64,000 nt of DNA, taken from positions 64,993,086 to 65,057,085 of the forward strand of contig CM077668.1 in NCBI GenBank assembly GCA_039707655.1, given 5' to 3'. The DNA is from Elymus sibiricus. Its lineage: Eukaryota > Streptophyta > Magnoliopsida > Poales > Poaceae. Shown here piece after piece: positions 1 through 10,039 of the stretch (within the stretch, counting starts at the first letter, position 1; each line of letters opens with the position of its first letter). Under the pieces are notes generated by a model. That model saw only the letters and a program-made list of their open reading frames with translations, had not been told where the DNA came from and searched no databases. Made by a program: the position numbers and the translations under genes.

Positions 1-1558
1 AGCTGTGGCAGAACACTGACTCCTCTTCTTCCTCCTCATTCTCGAGGATGGATAGGTCGAAGGCGGCCTCCGTCACAGTGCTTGGCGGAGGAGGAGAGGT
101 CGTTCTGGGGCGCTTGCCGGCGACGGTTTGCTGCGTTGCCTCGCCGGCAACGGCTTGCCGCGCCGCTTCGTCAGCAGCCACCTTGCCGGAAGCTTCATCG
201 TTTGGCGCTGGCTGGTAAGCAGGAGCGCCGGTGCTGGCCTTCCGAAGGATGCGCCTCCATGCCTGTCGAAGAGCTGGGGGCTCCTCTTCCTCCTCCTCTT
301 CCTCGTCGGCGGCCGCTCCAACAAAAGGGCCCCCGGCAGCGGCTCCGCTCGGCTCCCCGGCAGCCTGACCTCGCCCGGCAAAATCTTCCCGCAGCAAGTC
401 CTCGCCTTCGCTGGACTCGGCGCTGCTGGCTTCTTCGGCAAGGTTCGCCTCTTCCGCCCTGTTGGCGATGTGGACGAGCTCCTCCTCCGTGGTGGCGCGG
501 ACAAGGTCCTCCTCGCGGATGGCCTTCTCCGTCAAGTTGTCGAAGAATGCCAGCGCCTGCTCCGCGGACGGCTCGATCCACCTCTTGTCGATGCCGTGGG
601 CGTTGAACACCGGCATCATGGTGATGATGGAGGTGAGCGATGAGTTGTTGCACAGTGGAACGACGCCAGCCGGCAAGTTCCCCACTGCTCCAGAATTAAA
701 GAGCTGTTGGCAGAGGGCTGCGTGCCCCATGGCTGTTAGATTATTATCCAGCCCAGGCCGCACCCTCATGACGTCGGCGGCATTCGTGTACTCCCAGGCA
801 GGACGACCTTTGTTCTGCAGTGGGGCGATGCGCCGGCGAAGGAAATCTGAAGCAATCATCTCCACCTTCAGCCCGGCAGCCTTGAGGCGGAGTATCCTGG
901 TGGTGGCGATGGTCAGCTTGCTGTCGTCAGGGTCCGTAGCACCCCAATCCTTGCCGCGGACCACCTTCTGCTTCCGCACCTCGCAGAACGGTAGGGGCTC
1001 CTTTTCTCGGACCCAGCACCACTTGCTGCGCCACTCATCCCATCTCTCGCGATAGAGCCCCTCTGGGTACGTCTCCTTGGTCGCCGTCCTCGGAATCCAA
1101 GCGATGCTACCGGAGAGGGCGTCGCCCTTTTGGGTGCGGGGGTAGAAGTAGTGCCGGAAAAGTGCTGTGCTCGGGATGACCCCAACGAAATTTTCGCAAA
1201 GGTGCGCGAAGACGGACATGCAAGTCACGGCATTCGACGTGAAGTCTAGCAGCTGGAAGCCGTAAGTGATCATGATATCTACGAAGAAGTCCGAGTATGG
1301 AGGGCAGAGGCCGCACCAAAAGTAATCGGCAAAGAAGGGATAATCCCCTGGCTCTGCCCTACGAGAAGCTACACTCACTTTGGTGGCTGGATGCGCCGTG
1401 GTCTCCTTCGCCCATGCGAAATGGTACCTCTTCTTCAAGGCCTTCGCATCAAGCATCGGGGGGAAGACAGCGCGCTCCTTCCGCATCTTCACCAGCTTGC
1501 TCTCCGCGGCGGCCGCTTCCTCCGCCTTGCCCTTGCCCTTGCTCGGCTTGGGCGGCAT
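1..1558 (-). CDS. Transposase_28-like ('putative gypsy-type transposon') protein, antisense in element A, partial
   Basis: An uninterrupted frame of about 519 codons starts at the ATG at 1558-1556 and runs off the left edge. It is a member of the plant family usually labelled putative gypsy-type transposon (Transposase_28-like); its biochemical role is unknown and no transposase activity is shown. Residues 1-30 are Lys/Ala/Glu rich. About residues 91-138 hold the aromatic core, with FFVDIMITYGFQLL and SVFAHLCENFVGV. About 240-257 carry the signature RRRIAPLQNKGRPAWEY. From about 350 the chain is acidic, with a Glu run near 420-426. It is antisense to the element as I orient it, a layout known from Grande-type Gypsy elements. 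No stop or frameshift is seen in 1.5 kb, unlike most frames here. The family call is by eye. Confidence 0.72.
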   Translation of the reverse strand, partial: MPPKPSKGKGKAEEAAAAESKLVKMRKERAVFPPMLDAKALKKRYHFAWAKETTAHPATKVSVASRRAEPGDYPFFADYFWCGLCPPYSDFFVDIMITYGFQLLDFTSNAVTCMSVFAHLCENFVGVIPSTALFRHYFYPRTQKGDALSGSIAWIPRTATKETYPEGLYRERWDEWRSKWCWVREKEPLPFCEVRKQKVVRGKDWGATDPDDSKLTIATTRILRLKAAGLKVEMIASDFLRRRIAPLQNKGRPAWEYTNAADVMRVRPGLDNNLTAMGHAALCQQLFNSGAVGNLPAGVVPLCNNSSLTSIITMMPVFNAHGIDKRWIEPSAEQALAFFDNLTEKAIREEDLVRATTEEELVHIANRAEEANLAEEASSAESSEGEDLLREDFAGRGQAAGEPSGAAAGGPFVGAAADEEEEEEEEPPALRQAWRRILRKASTGAPAYQPAPNDEASGKVAADEAARQAVAGEATQQTVAGKRPRTTSPPPPSTVTEAAFDLSILENEEEEEESVFCHS

Positions 1559-1942
1559 GGTGGCTATGGGAGTGGGCGTTGAAGACGTCGAGAGCGCGGT
1601 GAAGGCAGGCGGAGGGAGAAAAGCTCTGTTTTGGGCGCAAGGAAGAAGACGATGGCGACGGTTCTGAGATTGAGATTGGAAAGGTGAAAGCGATGGGGGG
1701 TAAATGAGCAGCGTCTCTGCGATTCCTTTTTTATGGGGAAGGCGCGGGACTGGCTCTTTAACCGCCCGCTTTTACTGCGCGCCCACGTCTCCCACGTCGC
1801 GCGATTAATGCGCGTAGTGGAGGGGCGTGGTAAAAGAGATCATGATTACGGACAGTTATTCCCTGCCACGTGCACCCGTGCACTGTTTTGGGCCTAGCCC
1901 AACAGGCCTGGCATCCGTGTATGGCCTAGGCCCGGGGGCTCC
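1559..1942 (+). other. Spacer between antisense ORF and 3' LTR of element A, with PPT-like end
   Basis: No gene is seen. On the minus strand this is the upstream region of the antisense frame and could hold its promoter, but I see no clear TATA box at a useful distance. The last bases before the LTR include a G-rich block at 1931-1940 that fits a degenerate polypurine tract for plus-strand priming. Confidence 0.5.
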
Positions 1943-2059
1943 TGTCGGTGTACTAAAGTATGGGCCCCTTTAGTACCCCTTACTTGTGTACGGGCAGTTG
2001 TAGCCGAACCGCGGCAGGCCTTGCCGGGGAATAGCTAGGAGCAATCTCAAGACGAAGAT

Positions 2060-2310
2060 AGTGCTTGCCGGCGAGGAGCGAGCCGGCAAGCCAGGAACCC
2101 GGCAAGCCTTGCCGGAAAAAGACGTTCAAGTCAACGACCGGACCAGAAGGCAGAAGGCCAAAGGGGTGCGAAGGCCCGGCAAGACCCTTGCCGGCAAGGC
2201 CTCGCGGCCGGCGAGACCCGGGCCCGGCAAGCCCCGGTCCCGGCAAGCGTCGGACCCGGCAAGCCCCGGGCCCGGCAAGGATTCAGCCCCGGCAAGGCTC
2301 TGCACAGTGT
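2060..2310 (+). repeat. CCGGCAAG motif array in element A U3
   Basis: Nine copies of CCGGCAAG are visible in about 220 bp, spaced irregularly by roughly 10-60 bases. Several sit in the 12-base palindrome CTTGCCGGCAAG, so both strands carry the motif. The same motif recurs in the antisense coding frame to the left. Frames through this block are low-complexity shadows. Confidence 0.8.
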
Positions 2311-2613
2311 AGCGCTATCGCTCCTGCGCAGCGGCCAGCCTTGTCGTTTAGGGTTTGTCCTAATGATGACGTGGCGCGATGCTGGCCACGAGATGCTTAA
2401 GCGGTGCTGATGGGATGGCTTCTTTTGCCCATCCCCTGTAAAGCTTTTCCAAGCCCGAGACGCTGAGGGACACCTCGACGGACACCTCACGGTGCATTTA
2501 ATGAGCTTGTCCTAAGCCGTCAGGGTTAGGTATGATAACACTGTAGTGACCCTGTAGCTACTTTCCACCTCATACCTTATCCCTTATGCCACTGTGGTAG
2601 CCCCTTTGACTCA

Positions 2614-2621
2614 TATAAAAA
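2614..2621 (+). promoter_or_regulatory. TATA box of element A LTR
   Basis: TATAAAAA stands in a GC-richer context, about 280 bases before the LTR end, which is a normal position for an LTR promoter. It sets the orientation of element A as plus. Confidence 0.65.
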
Positions 2622-2892
2622 GGAGGCCCAAGGCATAGCTACAGGGGGGGAGCACTTCGGAAGCTCATTCTGCATGCGTAGCTGCTACTGTAGCTCCCAG
2701 AACTTGGCCAAGAACGTCCACAATAATACCATCAAAGCAGGAGTAGGGTTTTACGCATCCGTGCGGCCCGAACCTGGGTAAAATCCCCGTGTGCTGTTCG
2801 CTAGTTCTGCTCTTCGTGCAATCCTCTCCCCTTGCCGAACCGTGAAGGGATCTGCTCGATAGCGATCCCATAGGTGTTCGTTTCCCACGACA

Positions 2893-3422
2893 AAAAGGGT
2901 TGTTCATAAAAGAACAATTGTTGTTCAGTGTCATGAATAACATAAGGGCCATGCTTCCATCGTGGATGGGATATATGTTATGAATATTGATGGTAATATG
3001 ATACATCCATAACACTGACGCTAAATGTCGCAAGACGAAGAGAATACCACACATGTGTGGCACTGCATTTGGTCACATTGGAGAAACCCGCATGGAGAAA
3101 TTCCATAATGATGGATTTTGAAGTCGTTTGATTATGAATCATCTAACACTTGCAACTTTCCTCCGAAAAGTGAAGTGACTGAAATACCGTTCACAGGCCA
3201 TAAGGAACGAGCAACGAACTTATTGGTGATCATACATTTTGATGTATGTTGTCTGATAAATGTTGTTGCTAGTAGTGGATTTATCTATCTTCAGAAATGA
3301 CTCAAGTAGATATATGGATATTTACTTGATGAGACATAAGTCTGGATCTTTTGAAATCTTTCATAAGGTTTTCAATATGAAGTAGAAATTATTGTAACAA
3401 TAAAATTATGTTTCTGCAATTT
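2893..3422 (+). pseudogene. Copia-1 pre-integrase/integrase start, decayed
   Basis: Broken frames show a GAG-pre-integrase to integrase junction. Around 3040-3100 a piece resembling the HxxRLGHIGExRM region is readable. At 3118-3300 one frame reads KSFDYESS and then EIPFTGHKERATNLL, which corresponds to the usual KxPFTGHxERAxDLLxxIHxDVCGP segment at the start of the integrase core. The next stretch continues in another frame with stops. No functional product is possible. Element B interrupts just before the integrase region carrying SDRGGEYL in intact Copia elements. Confidence 0.7.
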
Positions 3423-6400
3423 TGTAACATCCCAAAATTCTAAATTTTGGAATGTTATATTAAATAAATAAATAGGATTGATTGTTTGATTGATTGACTG
3501 AAATTGAGTGAAATTTAAAACTTTTTGAAAGTTTAATGAGAGGGAATGAAAGGACTTTCCCAAAACTTTCATTCTTGCAATTGATCTCCTTGAATTCAAA
3601 TTCAATTCAAATACAAAACCCTGGAGTGAAGATGATATGACTTCTTCCATTAAAGAAATGAAAAGATTATTTAAAAAGATTTGAATTCCACTTGAAAAAT
3701 ATTTCAAATTCAGAAACTTTATGCAACTCAATGATTTTCATGAGGGAAGATAAAATGACTTCTTCAAATTATATGAAATATGTGTTGGAAGTTAAAAGAA
3801 AGGATTTGAAAGTGGTTTGAAATTCAAACTCAAACCCAATTTGGAGTTATTTGGTTTTTATTCAACTTATTTTTCACCAAACTGAAAATATATGGAAAAT
3901 AGGGTAACATGATTCCCTTCAACAGAAAAATGGAGAAAAATAAATTTGAATTCATTTTGGTATTTTAAAATAATTTTTATTTGCATTTTAAATGCAACAG
4001 CAACATTATTTGCATTATCTGAATTTTTGTGTATTTTAGTTGTATTTGAAAATATGTTCATGTTTTAGGAAATCTTTTTCTGAAAATTTTGATATATTAT
4101 ATGCCTATATAATATTTTTATTTTATTTTGTTTATTTTTCTTTCTGTTTGTATAAAAAAAAACTTTTCGGACAGTGCCAGGCCGAAGCCTAGCACTGCCC
4201 TCTCTCTTTCCCCTCAACCCACCGGCCCACTAGGCCACCGCGGCCCAGCAACGCACCCCGCGCCCGAACTCCAACCGACCGGTCGACCGCTTCCTCCCTT
4301 CTCCCTTTCTCTCACTGACCGGCGGGCCGCACGCCTTCTCTTTCCCCTCGCCCAAGCCTTGCCGTCCCAGAGCACGCCGCCGCCACCGCTGTATCCCGAT
4401 TTCTTCGGGATTCTCTCCCCGAGTCGACCCCTTCCCCACGAAGCTGTCCTATAAACACCCGGAGGCATCCTCGACCGATCCCCCTAAAACCCTAGCCCAA
4501 GTCCACCCCTACCGCTCGTCCTCGCTGTTTGGATCTCCGCCACCGAAGCTCCGATCGCCGTCGATTCCATCGCCGGTGAGCACTCCCGTGAGCCCCTCCT
4601 CTGTACTTCGGCATAGTCCACCGTTGCTCACCTATTTGACATGGTCATGCCTCTCCTCTCTCTCCACAGCCGATGCCCCGACCACGTAGCCATCGCCGGA
4701 GCACGGGGTTCGGCAGAACCTTGCCGAGCTCGCCTCACTCGCCTTGGACCTCCCCGAGCTCCAACTCCACCACCAACGGGACCCCCTCATCACGCCGCAT
4801 CCGACGGACATCACCGCCATCACCACCGACCACCGGAGAGCCATCGCCGGCGACTCCCGAGCTGCACCACCGTCGTCCCCCTCGCTGTAAGTCACCGGCG
4901 TGACCCCCTCCGTTAAATCTTCAATCGACGCTGTAGATTAGATCATAGCGAATAGTTAGGTTTTATTTTGTTTTAGATCGGTTTTATTCGGTTTAGATCG
5001 AATCGGCCCGGCCGGTTTTTCTTTTATTTGCACGCGCGCGCGAATCGGTTAGTTATCGACCACCCGCTAGTCACTTCGGGCGCATACCCTCCTCAGCCAA
5101 TCGGCATGCGCCACGTAGCCGTCGCCCGATCGTTAGTGCTTTTGTTTTATTTTCGTTTCTGTTTTTAAAAAAAAACCAGAATAGTTCTTATCTTAGAAAA
5201 TTAATATCTCCTAGAATAATTAGTATTTTTAGATGATTCTTTTTGCAATAGTTTAGAAATTTTATGAAGCTTCTATAGATATCAAGTTTGACTAGATTTG
5301 AAAGATTGAATTTGAATTTGCATGAATTTTTTTCAAATCACTAGACTGGCTATAATTTGAGCTAGGAGTATTATTTTTGAGTGATTCTTTTTGCTACTGG
5401 TTCTTTGTGACTTTTTTTATCAGTAGTAATTAATTGGGGAATTTTAGAATTATTTAAAATTAGGTTTTAACGAAAACAGTACTGTTTTAGCGTTTTATAG
5501 GTTTTGTGCTTTTTCTTTTAATTTTAATTGCTTCAAATTGTTTTTTTAGTTATTTTGACATATTATTTTTAGTTTCTGTTAAGTTATCAGTAGCAATTTT
5601 ATTTGTAGTACACATTTTTTTTAGTATTTTATTTCTTTTATCTTACTAGGAGTTTTATAAACAATTTTAATTTGGTTCATTTTGCATAAAATTTCCTTGT
5701 TGTTTTTCTTTCTGTTATTTAGTAAAGACTTTATTTTCGTTTCTGTTAAAATTTATTAGTGGCAGAAAAACTTATTTTTGTAGCTTGTTTTACTTGTAGA
5801 ATATTTTGCATTGAGTTTTAGAGTTTTCTATGGTTTTATTTGTGTGATTTATTATTTGTTGAATGTTATTTTGAGTGCTAGAATGTTTGCTTATGTGAGT
5901 GTCATGTTGATGTTATAGATATTCTCGGAGTGACGAATAGTTTATCAAGTTTCCAAGAGCGTTATTATCTTCATCAACTTACCAGGCAAGTTCACTTTGA
6001 TCATGCTTTTCGTACCTAAGTTTTATTTGCATGTAGTATCACCCTTTCAACATTTTCTTCCAGTAGTGTTATTGACTTCTTGTAGTTGAGTAGAATGCAT
6101 GAGGTAAGAACCCATCTCCCTGTTATCAAGCCCCGGGACGTTATATAGTTTTAATGCTACGCTATAGTAGACGGGGTTTGGTATGAGTGCCCGGGAGTGG
6201 TGTGAGAAGGAGGACTCTACGTCAATGATGACACTGTCATGATGGCATCTTCAAGGCCTGCATCTTCAAGACTTCAAGATTTCAAGACTCGAGACAAGAC
6301 TTCAATACACACTACTGGGTGGACTGGTTGTGAGGCACCCTGGAGTACCCAGTGGATGCCTAGTGAGCTGGAGTAGGCCAGTAATCATGAGGAAAGTTCC

Positions 6401-7285
6401 ACCCAGACTCAAAGAGACGGAAGAATAGTTCATGCTCAGAAGCTTACCTGTGCAACCGCAAGTCATTATGGGCTCTGGCTTGGTTGACCTTAGTTGTGAC
6501 TCTGGCTGGGACGGTGCTAGCAGATGTAGAACTACGGTAGGATTGGATGAGCACCGGACAGTGGTCAGAGGAACTCTTCGGAAGACCGTGTTTCGGTCGT
6601 CTTGTTCTCAAGCACCCTGAAGTGCGGGAACGTAACAAGAGGGATCGAATCTTGCGGGTAAAGTGCACAACACTCTGCAGAGTTAAAACCTAATCGATTA
6701 GCCGTGTCCCCGGTTACGGACAATTTGAGCCTCTGGACTTGGATCTATCTCGGAACTCTCAACACCGGACTGTTAACTAATTGTGGGCAACTTATGATAC
6801 TTGTCGGCTATGAGACATCGGTTGGCGGAACCATGTCATAGTAGATAACTCCGTAGTAAAGACTCCTGTTATTCCTTTGATGTAGGGAAAATAAAACCAG
6901 CTTTTACGCTAAAATTCAGACACAGAGCCTCAAAGCCTTTTTGCATATAGAATAGTCTTTATCATCTGCTTCATACTGTGATCTTGCCGGTACATTCAAT
7001 GTACTGACCTACACGGCTGCAACGTTTCATGTTGCAGATATTTCTACGACGAGTGAGTTTTCTTGTAGGGTTACGGTCTACACTCAACCTGCCGATGGCG
7101 TTGATGGGACTCCACACCCGATTGTCTGTTTCCGCTGAGACTTATGAGGTATATATCAGTTTTACGTTATTTGTACATGTGATTGCACTTTGATATATAC
7201 ATTGATGTACTGTGTGTGCCAGCATACCGATCCAGGGATGGCACAGATACACAGAGGCTTGACCGTTTGAGGTCGGTTCGCTACA
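3423..7285 (+). repeat. 5' LTR of element B
   Basis: It is 3863 bp, starts TGTAACATCCC and ends GCTACA. The first kilobase is AT-rich; about 4180-5050 is GC-rich and has a TATA box at 4450-4455; a long AT-rich tract (about 5150-5900) and a mixed tail follow. Transcription from this TATA box would make R-U5 about 2.8 kb. Frames inside it, such as 6432-6620, are repeated in the other LTR and are not genes. Confidence 0.92.
4450..4455 (+). promoter_or_regulatory. TATA box, element B 5' LTR
   Basis: TATAAA, followed about 45 bases later by CTAAAACCCTAGCCC, a composition typical of plant 5' leaders. The GTAAGT at about 4886 could be a splice donor for a leader intron; that is inference. Confidence 0.6.
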
Positions 7286-7289
7286 GAGA

Positions 7290-7301
7290 TGGTATCAGAG
7301 C
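7290..7301 (+). other. Primer binding site of element B (tRNA-iMet type)
   Basis: TGGTATCAGAGC starts four bases after the LTR end. It is complementary to the 3' end of initiator methionine tRNA, the standard primer for plant Gypsy and Copia reverse transcription. Confidence 0.9.
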
Positions 7302-7811
7302 ACATGTTGACTGTAGGATGTGACCCTAGAAATCGGAAAGCCCATAGGGCAGGATATCTCTAAAACTTTATTTTCAAAAAGACCCTTACTTCTCATTTTA
7401 TCAAATGGTCCCTCTTACCTCAATTAGTTAGAATATATCCCTTCCCCTTTTGACCACACAGAGGATCAACCGAAGCCACTCCAAGAAGGACCAGATATTG
7501 GACAACTGATGGCCACTTCGGAGTAATGAAGATTTCACCATGCATTAGAATAATTGAAGCTACAATGGTTGAAGACTCCGAAGAATCGAAGAGATTGAAG
7601 ACACTGAAGAATCCCAGAATTATTATGACCTTTAGAAGACAAAAACCCTGTTGTATACTCACGTTAGATGCGATGAATTGTGAGCTGTCATTTGTGTGTG
7701 TTTTTCCGACAGCCACAAATAAAAACCAATTTTCAAAACTATTGTTTCTATTGTGTGAATCTCCCTCTATCCCTCTCTCGTATCTCATCCCAAAACCCTT
7801 GGACCCAATAG
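7302..7811 (+). other. Untranslated leader of element B
   Basis: About 510 bases lie between the primer site and the Gag start. A 98-codon frame at 7526-7822 overlaps the Gag start in another frame, but its content looks random and I do not call it. A packaging signal would be expected here, though none can be recognised. Confidence 0.5.
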
Positions 7812-8750
7812 ATGATGAATGAAGATGGACTTGTATTCTCTGGACCGATGACACAGCCAGAGGCAGAGCTATGGATTCAGAACATGGAGAATCATCTCGG
7901 AAACAACTTGGTTGCAAGGAAGTATGAGGTTCAATACGCTCTTCAGTACTTTACAGAAAGTGCTGCAACCTGGTGGAAAATGCATCAAGCCATACAAGGA
8001 TGTAATGGAGCAAAAACTTGGGAGGAATTCAAGAAGACTCTGCTAAGATCCCGTCTCATCCGAAGGCATTATGATAACCCGATGAAGAAACCTTGTGCCT
8101 GCAAGATATGCGGAGAAGTAGGACACACCCAGGAAGAACACAAGGATGGATGCCCTCATTGTGAAGAAAAGCACCCAGCTGAGGAATGCCCGACTGGGCA
8201 GGTGACATGTTTCTTGTGTGAAGGAACTACGCATTTCCCGGCTCAATGTCAAATGTATCCCAAGGTGCAAGAAGTCATCAAGCAGCAGGAGGAAGCCATG
8301 AAGGGAGGTTTTAAAGATACAGATGTAGAAGGCCTAATCAGATTTTACTCCAATGCCTGCTATTCATGTGGAGAAAAAGGACATTTTTCTCAGTATTGCA
8401 TGAAGAAGGGAACCGAGTATCTTGGTGAGTTCCCGACAGTAGAAGTGGAGTATGACCCACAGGAAATAGAGGATCTGATTGGTACGAAGAAGACCAAGAA
8501 GAGGAAACAAAGACCTCCCCAGAACAGCCCATTTTCTGCAGAAAAGAACCTGAGTCATATCATATGTTTCAAGTGCAAGAAGTTAGGTCACTATTTCGAT
8601 AGGTGTCCAGAAAAGAAGCTAAAAATCGAAGGAGCCTACATAATCACAAAGAAACCCCGGGACATGTCGGAAGTCATTTGTTTTTGCTGCAAGGAAGCAG
8701 GTCATTTTGCTAGGGAATGTTCAGATCAGAAGAAAGCTGGAGCTGAGTAG
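7812..8750 (+). CDS. gag: Gag-like protein with multiple zinc knuckles, element B
   Basis: An intact 312-residue frame starts with tandem Met codons. Residues about 10-80 match the N-terminal half of the plant retrotransposon Gag capsid domain (PEAELWIQNME, SAATWWKMH, TWEEFKKTL). The capsid C-terminal half is missing, and the chain passes directly into Cys/His modules. These are C97/C100/H105/H110 (CCHH), C114/C117/H121/C126, and the CCHC knuckles C133-C146, C183-C196, C252-C265 and C290-C303. A Lys-rich linker lies near 226-232. A normal plant Gag has one or two knuckles. The protein should bind RNA or DNA and may package element RNA into particles supplied by a partner; that role is inference. 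The frame ends in TAG and no pol follows. Confidence 0.85.
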   Translation: MMNEDGLVFSGPMTQPEAELWIQNMENHLGNNLVARKYEVQYALQYFTESAATWWKMHQAIQGCNGAKTWEEFKKTLLRSRLIRRHYDNPMKKPCACKICGEVGHTQEEHKDGCPHCEEKHPAEECPTGQVTCFLCEGTTHFPAQCQMYPKVQEVIKQQEEAMKGGFKDTDVEGLIRFYSNACYSCGEKGHFSQYCMKKGTEYLGEFPTVEVEYDPQEIEDLIGTKKTKKRKQRPPQNSPFSAEKNLSHIICFKCKKLGHYFDRCPEKKLKIEGAYIITKKPRDMSEVICFCCKEAGHFARECSDQKKAGAE

Positions 8751-10039
8751 TTGAGATTTTTTATATTGGTAATAAGTGTAATAAGAAGCAATTTTATTTT
8801 CATAAGAATGTGGAGTTGAGTTATGTAATGAAGGTCTCAGAGGTTGTAATGATTCATGAATCAATAAAGTTAATGTGTCATGATTTCATATGTTGAATTG
8901 TATGAGTTGTTACTCTATGAACCAAGATTTTGACCATTTTCGAGGATATGAGAAATGTGGTCTATGGACGAATTTGTGCCCTATATTTTAAGGGTAGTAA
9001 TACCCTGTGTAAACACTAGACCGATGGAAAGGAAAATGTTGGAGTTGGAATTTTATTTTCGTTATGATGGTTACCCCAAGAATATGAAGGAATGACGTAT
9101 TATTGGAGTTAAAGATGGTGTAATGTTGGAATATGAAATGATGATTTAAATCAGTACCAGTGCCAAAGTGGGACCCTACCCCAGGCACAAGAGTTGATAT
9201 GGATCAAGCACTACCTTGTTGAAGGAAGAATTTGGAAGAAGCTGTGTTTTGATTAGCAAACGTTTATTAGGAGGTTACGTAAAACCCGAGAGTTGTGAAG
9301 AAAACGATAGATGCTTTGTTCTGCTTGCAGAATTAATGGATTTGTCCGAACTCAGTTCGTCGACAAGAGAGATTCTACAATGCCTGTGAGAATGCTCGAG
9401 TGTTAGCAAACGAGATTTGCTAAACCTTATACAGAGTAATGATTTGGGTGCGACATGGCTTGGCCACCATGACGACTTACTCTTATCATTCGCTCTTGCT
9501 ATTTGGAATGGAAAATCTGGAGTGACTTACGTATAGTAGAGAGACGACGGTCGTTGAAACCTTGTTTAAGCCTTAGAATGGTATGTTAAGGAACCCTGAT
9601 ACCAGGCAGTTGTTGCCAAACGTAGGTTATACGGTGAGATTCAACACAGACCATTTTCCTGCAGGAAAGCACAAACTGTTGACCACCATGAGAATTCCGA
9701 TAGTTGTTTAGAATTGGCGATAGGCCTGTCAGCCAAGAAGACCCGGACTCGGAAGAGCTCTACTTTGATGTAAGGACACAGGATTTTGAGAAAAAGGTTA
9801 TGTTCTTACCGGAAGTGCACCAGAGAAGGAGTTATCCGGGAGAATATGAGAAGCTCAACACCGTAAACCCAAAGGATGGAGTACATGGGTTTTAATGGAC
9901 CCATGACTTGGATTTTAAGTTTGGTAGCACCCCAGACCTTTCCGATCAATGGGTTTGGTAGAAGACCCCCAAACCCTAACCTTTTCTTGCTAGCCTCTCT
10001 GAATCTTGAGGACGAGATTCATTTTACGTGTGGTACGTT
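8751..10039 (+). other. 3' internal region of element B, noncoding, with pol-end remnant
   Basis: No intact gene is seen. Near 9990-10025 a short reading (NLEDEIHF) matches the last residues usually found before the 3' LTR of Tekay-like chromoviruses, where the coding end overlaps the polypurine region. The rest is broken, so B probably derives from an autonomous element that lost pol. The tract before the 3' LTR (ACGTGTGGTACGTT) is a weak polypurine tract. Confidence 0.6.

Larger units (their letters stand above)
1..2892 (+). mobile_element. Element A: Gypsy LTR retrotransposon, 3' end only
   Basis: This is the right end of a Gypsy-type element whose left part lies outside the window. It consists of an antisense open frame (1-1558), a short spacer and a 3' LTR (1943-2892). 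I orient it plus because the LTR has a TATA box on the plus strand and is preceded by a G-rich stretch (1931-1940) where a polypurine tract would be expected. The base after the LTR, 2893, begins decayed Copia sequence, so A appears to have inserted into Copia-1. The target-site duplication cannot be tested because the left end is missing; the five bases on the right are AAAAG. Confidence 0.75.
1943..2892 (+). repeat. 3' LTR of element A
   Basis: It begins TGTCGG and ends CGACA, giving the 5-base terminal inverted repeat TGTCG/CGACA. A TATA box lies at 2614-2621, so U3 is about 670 bp and R-U5 about 270 bp. U3 carries an array of CCGGCAAG boxes. The 5' partner LTR is outside the window, so the ends are set from terminal motifs and from the switch to Copia sequence at 2893. 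Confidence 0.75.

Noticed and set aside
82..643. Plus-strand frames opposite the element A antisense ORF
   Set aside because: They lie opposite a GC-rich coding frame and have no recognisable domain, so they are shadows.
2061..2490. Frames through the CCGGCAAG array on both strands
   Set aside because: Low-complexity translation of a repeat inside an LTR.
6432..6668. Frames in element B LTR, duplicated near 12951-13289
   Set aside because: They recur because the LTR is duplicated, and no domain is visible.
7526..7822. 98-residue frame overlapping the element B gag start
   Set aside because: No family resemblance, different frame from gag, and composition like leader DNA.
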